From: Symbiodinium natans
Taxonomy: Eukaryota > Sar > Dinophyceae > Suessiales > Symbiodiniaceae
Direction: 5' to 3'
Assembly (NCBI GenBank): GCA_905221605.1
Contig: CAJNDS010002140.1
Coordinates: 514,001 to 578,000, forward strand
DNA length: 64,000 nt
The position numbers and the translations under genes were made by a program. The notes beneath the pieces are model-generated. The model did no database searches, was not told the DNA's origin, and saw nothing but the letters and a program-made list of their open reading frames with translations. This document shows positions 57,600 through 64,000 of this stretch, piece by piece; positions within the stretch are counted from its first letter, which is position 1, and each line of letters starts with the position of its first letter.

Positions 57600-58783
57600 T
57601 AGGGGCTCTTTTGGCGTCCCCGATGTACTTCAGCCCCATATATCAAAGAAAAAGATGGTGCCCAAGAAGCGAATAACCCATGGAGGGGTTGTTCTACATC
57701 CGGATCCCTTTCAGGGGTCCGTATTGTGAGTGTGTCAAAACATACTCATACAGGGACCTGCAAAACAGCACCGCACCCGCATGGCTCAACGTGACGGCAT
57801 GTAGGGCACATTTTCTTAGGTCTTACATGCTATGGGGGTTTAGGGTTTAGGGTTTGGGGTTTAGGATTTAGGGTTTGAGCCTGGCACGGTGAGAAGTGCG
57901 CTCGGTTCCAATAAAATTTGCAGCCGCCGCTTTTGATGAAACCCACATGTGAAGGCAAGACGGCACTTCAATCACGAGAATATTCCAAAAATGACTGTAT
58001 GGTAATGTCGTAATAGAATCCAAGAGTATAATCACATATGAATAAGTTCGGAAAAGAACTAGCAGAGTGCTTGAGCATGGCATGTGCGGCCGTTCTCGCC
58101 ACACTCAGCCATGCAGCTCCGATACCACGCCGATCCCAATCTAAAGGCAGGGTGTCCGGGGGGTTCAAATGAACCCAAAAAGGGTTTATGGTTCATATAC
58201 CTTAGTAGGAACGATAGTAGTACAAGGTATGTATGACCCCAATTTGAGGGTTCATTCGGTCCCCAAAGTTGCGCAAGCTCCGAAACGCGGGATGGATCGC
58301 CGATGGATCACTTCACTTGGGCCATCCAAGTTGCATGCCAGGCTCCTGCGGAGTCGACATCTTCACCAGGGAGTGTGCTTCGTTGCTTGCAGCCTGCCTG
58401 CGCATAGCAGCTTGCAGTTCCAGTTTGCCAGTGGGACCAGCAGCTACTCAACATAAGAGCGTACCAGAACTTTCCCAATGTGTTTGCGCCAGACGACCTC
58501 CTACGCAAGCATGAAAGTCATGCGAGGTAGCTTAAATTTCGGCCCTCTCCCCTCCGAAGAGGCTCGATTTCGGAACAACCACAAGTGTTCGTGGGCCATT
58601 CGTGGGTAGTTAGCTTCAACTGGGGCTTTAAGTAGGGTGAGTAACTACGCTGGTCTCACTCGAGTGTACTTGTATCCCAATATGCGCAGTACCTGTCCGA
58701 TGAGCCTTCAAGTTGCCTGTAAGCCCCAGGACCCTGCAACCCTATAAGCGAGAGAGAGAGAGAGAGATAAATAAATAAATAGA

Positions 58784-58817
<34 letters not shown>

Positions 58818-59060
58818 GTATGTATATGTATATATATATGTATATGTATATATACATATGTACATACATATATATATATATATATGTATGTATATGTATG
58901 TCTGTATATACATATGTGTGTATATATATATATATATATAACCCTAATCCTTGAGGCTTGACTTGGGCGATGCCCCAGACCGGGCCGAGCTCCAGGAAGT
59001 CCTTCGCGCGCCGATGAATGCTTGGTCCAAGCGGCCCCAAGAAGTCACAAGGGCCCTCAA
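57600..59060. other. Region without recognised gene
   Basis: A short TTTAGGG run (57838-57878), the TGAACCC element, a (GA)n run and AT microsatellite (58748-58940). The frames at 58169-58510 have no recognised family. Confidence 0.5.
58163..58254. mobile_element. Inverted-repeat element with TGAACCC ends
   Basis: TCAAATGAACCCAAAAAGGG left, CCCCAATTTGAGGGTTCA right, with inner ATACCTTAGTAGGA / TACAAGGTATGTATGA arms. Confidence 0.65.
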
Positions 59061-59067
59061 GCTGCAG

Positions 59068-59250
59068 GGTTTAGGGTTTAGGGTTGGGGTTTAGGGTTTA
59101 GGGTTTAGGGTTTAGGGTTGGGTTTAGGGTTTAGGGTTTAGGGTTTAGGGTTTAGGGTTCAGGGTTCAGGGTTTAGGGTTTAGGGTTTAGGGTTTAGGGT
59201 TTAGGGTTCAGGGTTTAGGGTTTAGGGTTTAGGGTTTAGGGTTTAGGGTG
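59068..59250. repeat. TTTAGGG array
   Basis: About 26 units with a few GGGTTGGGTTT and TTCAGGG variants. Confidence 0.95.
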
Positions 59251-59439
59251 TTACTATTCCCGGTCATCATGCGATGTTTCCTTGCATTGTGTAATCTTGC
59301 CTTATCCAGTAATGTTGGACACGCATGAATAGGCCCCACCCCTCCATACAGTCAAGTTGCCCGGGCTTTTCAGACCCTGTGACTGTTTGGTGGTCCAGAG
59401 TGAAATCCTCTGTTTGGAAGCCAACTTGAAGCCGATGCC

Positions 59440-59945
59440 CCTGGCTTAAAGGCAGGGCCTCCGAATCTCAAAGGAAAGCCTTCTTTCCAAGACCCCGAAA
59501 ACCCGCAATCCCAACTGACACGAAATCAAGAACTCCCTTTTTCGAAAAACGATCTAAGAAGTTGTTTCCATCCATCCGGCAAAGGGGCGTTCCAGGAGCC
59601 AGGGTGGCCCAGGAGCCCGCCTAACCTCCTCTGTTGGGTTTAGGGTTTAGGGTTCAGGGTTCAGGGTTTTGGGTTTCGGGTTCAGGGTTTAGGGTTAAGG
59701 GTTTAGGGTTTAGGGTGGGACCCGCTTTCATGTCCTGGCCCCCTGGATGTCGATGTCCTCGCCTCTTGGCTTAGAGGCAGGGCCTCTGAATCTTAGAGGC
59801 AAGCCTTCTTTCCAAGACGACGAAACCTGGAATCCCAACTGAGCCGAAACCACCAATTCCCTTTTGTGTTTAAAAGCCATATAAGAATTGTCTTGATCAA
59901 TCCGGCAAAGGGGGGGTCCAGGAGCCAGCCTCACTCCTGTAATGG
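59440..59945. repeat. Duplicated segment
   Basis: 59446-59610 and 59770-59925 share AGGCAGGGCCTC-GAATCT, AAGCCTTCTTTCCAAGAC, AATCCCAACTGA and AATCCGGCAAAGGGG-GT-CCAGGAGCC. A third, more diverged unit continues to about 60150 (TTGGGTTAA-GGCCAAGC, TTTTGGGTTAAAAGCCCA). A telomere-type array sits between the first two. Confidence 0.8.
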
Positions 59946-60893
59946 GCACTGTTTCGGGATCCGCTTTAGTGTCCCGGCCCCTGGCCCGGGGTCTGGATTT
60001 TGAAGTCCCGGCCTCTTGGGTTAACGGCCAAGCTCGTGAAATTTTAAGCAAAGCAAGCTTTGAATTTCCGAACCCTTTTGGGTTAAAAGCCCATCTATTG
60101 AAATATTAAGCCCAGCGAGCTTCGGAATCCTCTGCCGTGGCCTCGTGTCTTGAAAGGGAGAGACCGTCCCTAAGCCTGCAGCCTTTCTTCTTATCTACTC
60201 CCCCCTAAATAAATGTAAACTCTTCCTCATTAAACCTTCCGAAATCCCCAGGCAGTTTATAAAAAAAACTATTTGTGAAGCGCTCTTTCCGCGCGCCCGG
60301 CATTTTGAGGTGCTGAGCGGGCTGGCCAGGGAACGCCGACACTGGACCAGCTTTCACCTGCTCCACGTGCTGCAGAATGCCAGCTTGCAATTGAACCAGT
60401 GCCAAAGCTGCAAAAGCGTTCTTATATATTTAAAAGAGTTCTTATATCTTTACGATATCTTGTGCTGTTTTCTAGTGGTGTGATTTCCCACTGCTTCTTC
60501 ATCATTACAGATGCTAAATGTTGCGCGGCTGTGTTCTACGTTCATGACATGTGGGTTGCTTGACAAGGGCTTCTTGCACCTGCGTCTCCCCACGTATTCA
60601 GGTACCACTTCTCTACGGCACTCGGAGCGTGCGTTGGCTGCTGGAGCTTGGCCTTGCAGATCTTGGGGATGATGACAGACACGGCTGTGGTGCCTTCTGT
60701 CATCTGCCACTCGCTTGCAGATGTTTCAGAACCTTCTTAGCCCACTTGTGTGCGCAGGTTCGACCAAGCCCCACCCATCCCCGCGACCTAACGGCGTGTT
60801 CGAGCGTTGCAGGGCTCGCTGGTTTGCGTAATGATCCGGGTTGTCATCTTCAGTGTGGCTGTGGCGGCTGGTTCTTGCGAGATGCTGTGCTAG

Positions 60894-60970
60894 GTATGAA
60901 TTCAGCGATCAGTGCTTTGGAGAAGGCAGGCAAGTGGCAACTGTCATTGCTGCTTTTCTCCTCAATGATG
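60894..60970 (+). CDS. PPR gene, exon with first repeat seen
   Basis: It reads MNSAISALEKAGKWQLSLLL then FSSMMQLV, after a possible TAG acceptor at 60891-60893. It fits the usual N-AISA-EK-G-WQLALSLFS-M PPR consensus of dinoflagellates. The open frame upstream (from 60551) also translates without stops, but its cysteine-rich product is not recognisable. Confidence 0.65.
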
Positions 60971-63821
60971 CAGCTTGTCTGCGCTTGCCATTCAAGACTC
61001 CCATGCTCGCACTGATTTTTGTCTCACACACAGCCGCGGTCAAATCGATGTGGTGTTTGCATGTTTTTGGGTGCGAACACAGCCGTCCCCGCTTTGATGT
61101 TGACACTACTTTCGAGGTCATGAGTCATGTCATTGCCATATGTCGAGTCTCCTGTTCTCTGAGGCATGCCTATGATGTGCTGCCTGATGCTTAGTAGTAG
61201 AGTAGATCACCTTTAACCTTTTTGGGGTATTCTAATCCCTATAGAATCCAAAAGGTTAACCTTTAGCTCCCCTACGTTACTGGACAACTAAGGATGTGGT
61301 GAGCTTCAACTCGGCCATTAGTGCATGCAGCCGGGGAAGTGAATGGCAGACGGCCCTGGGTCTGCTGAGCCCCTAGGCATGCCATGAATATTTGCCACAG
61401 TGCACATGGCAAGGCTTGCTGCGACGTGATGACAGGGTTCACAGCTTCCAGCAAGAGGCAGACATGTTTACTAGAGGTTACCTATGTTTACCGGCAGCTT
61501 CTGCAAACTACCCTGAACAACTGAAACCCTAAAGCCTACAAACCCTAAAGCACCACAGTACGTGGGAGGGGTTTCTCGTTTAGGGGCCCTTTTCCGTACC
61601 CTAAACTGTGAAGTAGAGACCCCAGAAGGGGCCCCATATGTTCGAGCACGTAAAACCCCATAAATCCTGTAAACTCTATAAGCCATCAGCCCTGTAAAGT
61701 CCCATAGGCACCATGAGCCCCTGGGCCCTAAACCCCAAACAGCAAAGCTACGTTAAACCGTTAAGCAGGTTTCATATTATTGCTTTTGGTGGCTGTATAT
61801 AGGGTTCCATATGCACACTGGTGTGTGCGCGTGTATATATATATATATATGTGTATTGGGTGTCCTCTAGATCCTAAGCCTCATATAGGTACACACAAGC
61901 TGTATATAGGGCAGAAGGAGTACAAGTCCCTTCTTTGGGGTCTCAAATACGTCTTACGCCACATGTTGAAACCGCTATACCCTAGACCCTAAACCCTAAA
62001 CCCTAAACCCTAAACCCTAAACCCTAAACCCTAAACCCTAAACCCTAAACCGAGGCCGCGTCGAGAAGCGAAGACTGGAACCTGACAGCGTCACGTTCAA
62101 CTCGGTGGCCTGGAGAGATTAATTCTAGGGGTCGGAATAATTACTAGCAGTCTTAGGGTTTAGGGTTTATGGTTTAGGGTCTAGGGTTTAGGGTCCTTAG
62201 GGTGCCTTTGTAATTATACTATAATACCCCCCCCCCCCTCTCCAAAAAAAAAAAAAAACATTCTAATCACTACGGCCCCTATGTTATGCATGTCGGGTTT
62301 GGGGCCAGTTGAGGGTTTGGAGGCTTCAGGGTTCGGGTTCTAGTTGAGGTTTGAGGGGTCAGGGTTTAAAGTAAGGGTCTTGGGGTTTAAGTTAGGGTGT
62401 GAGGACCTAAGGTCTCAAGGATGTCTTTGCTTTCCAAGATCGCAGAAAAACCCTACATAAGAGTTTAGGGTTACTGAGCCCGAAACACAACGTCTCTGGC
62501 ATCACCCACGCTCACCGTCACAGCGCGCTTTGGCGGTGACGCAGCTTGTAACCTCATACGAAGCAGGGTTTATACTACTGTTTTTGGTGAGTGTATATAA
62601 GGTTCCTTTTTAATATTGGTGAGTGTATATCTTGGGTGTCCTTTTGGGGGTACAAGAAATATACCCTACTTCATATCCATGCAAGTGGGTAGCTGATGAA
62701 GTCTACGCGTTTTTGGTGCTCCAAATCGACTGTAGGGAATACTGCCACACTACACATCGGGGCCCGGGACTTAGAGCCATAAAAAAAGAAACCCCAAAGG
62801 CACCTCCGCCTCCGAAATAAACGGTCGCACACATATTGAGGCCTACATCAAAACTCCTACATCAGAAAGCCGAACGTTGCGATAGGGCGGATAGGGGGAA
62901 GGGGGTGAGTATCGCTGCTGGTTCCTAAGGTCCTATAGAGCCTAAGCCCGGCTAATTCCGGGCTTAGGGCTTACGTCTATTCCGGTGCCAAGCTTCGAGT
63001 TTCTGCAATAGTCGCGGCCTGCCCTAAGCCGTGAACCCTAAACCCTGAAGTGGACACAACACCACACACGTCGGGTTGAACCCTGAACCCTAAACGCCTA
63101 CACCCTAAACCCTAAACCCTCAACCCTAAACCCTAAACCCTAAACCCAGGTTTTAGGCTCCCAGGCCATGGCTTCGTTGGTTTCAACTGGGCTATGGGAG
63201 CTCTCCCTGCTGCTGCTGACGACGACATGGGCTCAGTTTCTCGGGGTTTAGGGTTCAGGGTTCAGGGTTTTGACAATCTAGGGCTTAGGGATGTTTAGGG
63301 TTTAGGGAGTCTAGGCTTGAGTGTTTGCTTAAGGAGGAGTTTAGGATGTAGTTTGGGGTGAGAACATGTAGCTTGACCAGAGAAGTCAGAAGAAAGAGTG
63401 AGAAATAAGGTTGCTAGTTAGTAGCTGCAGCAATGTAAGCGTAGTGGTTTGGGTAGTGGCGGGGAGTGGGGCGCGGTGGTGTGCTGACGACACTAGTGGT
63501 TGCGGTGGTCGACGCGGCCGTCACAGCCGTCACAGCTGTACTATTGGTACAGCTGTAGTTGTTCGGGAGGTGGCAAGGTTTGTTCATGGCTATCCAAACC
63601 ACAATCGTAAGTTTCACGTGCAAAGTACGTGCCCTAAAAAGGTCGGCATGCCGAGCAAGAATCATCAAGCAGCCTTGGGTCAGCACACAAGGATGCAGCA
63701 GGACAACGTGGTCCCGGATCTGATCAGCTTCAACACCTCAATCAGCGCCTGCGCGGGCAGTGGCAATTGGCAGGCTGCCCTCTCTTTGCTGCAGTGGCTT
63801 CAGGCTTCCCTCCTGAGGCCG
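60894..63821 (+). CDS. Pentatricopeptide-repeat (PPR) protein gene, partial
   Basis: Four short exons in order on the plus strand carry PPR-type helices: MNSAISALEKAGKWQLSLLL (60894-60970), DVVSFNSAISACSRGSEWQT (61293-61371), RLEPDSVTFNSV (about 62055-62115) and DLISFNTSISACAGSGNWQA (about 63702-63821). The DVVSFN-AISAC-W-AL-LL pattern is that of the large dinoflagellate PPR family, which binds organelle RNA for processing or editing. The last exon ends at a GTACGT donor, so the gene should continue past the window. Introns hold a telomere-type array and inverted-repeat elements. The start of the gene was not found; an open frame from 60551 leads into the first exon. Confidence 0.75.
61293..61371 (+). 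CDS. PPR gene, second repeat exon
   Basis: It follows AACTAAG and reads DVVSFNSAISACSRGSEWQT then ALGLLS, a near-perfect PPR helix pair start. The 3' boundary is approximate; a stop follows at 61375. Confidence 0.75.
61763..61886. mobile_element. Inverted-repeat element, family GAAGTAGGGTTCATATT, diverged
   Basis: AAGCAGGTTTCATATTATTG left, TGTATATAGGGTTCCATATG inside with a (TA)n tract, right end decayed. It lies in a PPR-gene intron, 0.7 kb from the fresher copy. Confidence 0.7.
61978..62051. repeat. CCCTAAA array in a PPR-gene intron
   Basis: About 10 units ending directly at the acceptor of the third PPR exon. Confidence 0.95.
62055..62115 (+). CDS. PPR gene, third repeat fragment
   Basis: It reads RVEKRRLEPDSVTFNSVAW directly after a CCCTAAA array and an AACCGAG acceptor. 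EPDSVTFNS matches the second-helix/next-repeat boundary of PPR motifs. Confidence 0.6.
62560..62672. mobile_element. Inverted-repeat element, family GAAGTAGGGTTCATATT
   Basis: Nearly identical to the copy at 13-127 in the middle (GGTTCCTTTTTAATATTGGT then GAGTGTATAT), suggesting recent activity. It lies in a PPR-gene intron. Confidence 0.85.
63054..63148. repeat. CCCTAAA array in a PPR-gene intron
   Basis: Mixed CCCTGAA, CCCTAAA and CCCTCAA units. Confidence 0.9.
63702..63821 (+). CDS. PPR gene, fourth repeat exon
   Basis: It reads VPDLISFNTSISACAGSGNW then QAALSLLQWLQASLLRP, ending at a GTACGT donor at 63822. The following intron holds a 4-bp-TSD inverted-repeat element (63856-63955) and a candidate acceptor GTTGCAG at 63963-63969. 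Confidence 0.75.
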
Positions 63822-63855
63822 GTACGTGCCTGTCAAAAGGTTTTCGCTTCCATAT

Positions 63856-63955
63856 TGGGGTTTCCGAGTTTAGGGGTACCTTATTGGGTCCTATCTGAAG
63901 GGAAATCCTACTATTTGGGGGACTCTATTGGGGGTCCCTATTTTCGTAAACCCCC
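63856..63955. mobile_element. Inverted-repeat element, family GGGGGTTTACGAAAATAGGGG, with 4-bp TSD
   Basis: Starts TGGGGTTTCCGAGTTTAGG and ends TATTTTCGTAAACCCCC, with direct repeat ATAT on both sides (63852-63855, 63956-63959). It sits in the PPR intron after the GTACGT donor. Confidence 0.85.
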
Positions 63956-64000
63956 ATATAACGTTGCAGACGCTGCCGCCTTCAGCGTGAAGGGCCTTTT

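Noticed and set aside
1-64000. The window as a true chromosome end because of the telomere-type repeats
   Set aside because: Tracts are short, occur in both orientations throughout, and lie inside introns of spliced genes; no terminal array is present at either edge.

Overview
The window looks like nuclear DNA of a dinoflagellate, probably a core dinoflagellate of the Symbiodinium/Polarella type. Four things point there. (1) TTTAGGG/CCCTAAA telomere-type repeats are scattered through the whole window in both orientations and in many variants. (2) There are almost no long ORFs; coding sequence comes as short exons of roughly 20-150 nt. (3) Introns use GT, GC and GA donors, and every acceptor I could place reads AG|G. 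(4) The recognisable proteins are typical of dinoflagellates: 6-TM voltage-gated ion channels with an EF-hand tail, and pentatricopeptide-repeat (PPR) proteins. I saw no bacterial operon, rRNA, tRNA, CRISPR array or retrovirus-like element.

Layout. 1-11.7 kb: no recognised gene. It holds telomere-type arrays, small inverted-repeat elements, a degenerate palindromic array (5.58-6.93 kb), a striking 52-bp-period array of perfect palindromes centred on CTCGAG (6.98-7.95 kb) and a CCCCAAA array (8.17-8.63 kb). 11.75-18.53 kb: ion channel copy 1, plus strand, with S1, S2, S3, S4, S5, pore, S6, EF-hand and C-terminal exons in order. 18.6-41.4 kb: mostly telomere-type arrays, AT microsatellites and mobile-element remnants, with a few unidentified candidate exons. 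41.46-52.23 kb: ion channel copy 2, a diverged direct paralogue of copy 1 with the same exon order. 52.3-60.8 kb: repeats and two unidentified candidate exons near 56.4-57.0 kb. 60.89 kb to the window end: exons of a PPR gene, probably continuing past 64,000.

The main biological result comes from aligning the two channel paralogues exon by exon. Two introns of copy 1 (12450-12565 and 13725-13997) are absent from copy 2. Each is bounded by a short inverted repeat (CTTGG...CCAAG) and a 4-bp direct repeat (GTTA or GTTT), with the left copy of the direct repeat supplying the GT donor. A third copy-1 intron (14037-14184) has nearly the same architecture. This is what introners (intron-generating transposable elements) are expected to look like. 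At least a dozen other families of roughly 75-180 bp inverted-repeat elements are present; several still show target-site duplications (8 bp at 55.2 kb; 4 bp at 29.5, 49.15 and 63.85 kb; 5 bp at 28.5 kb). One such element at 46.1 kb has a telomere-type array grown inside it at a GGGTTT seed, which suggests how the telomeric repeats spread.

Limits. Exon boundaries come from comparing the two paralogues by eye. The 5' and 3' ends of all three genes were not found, and nothing was searched against a database.
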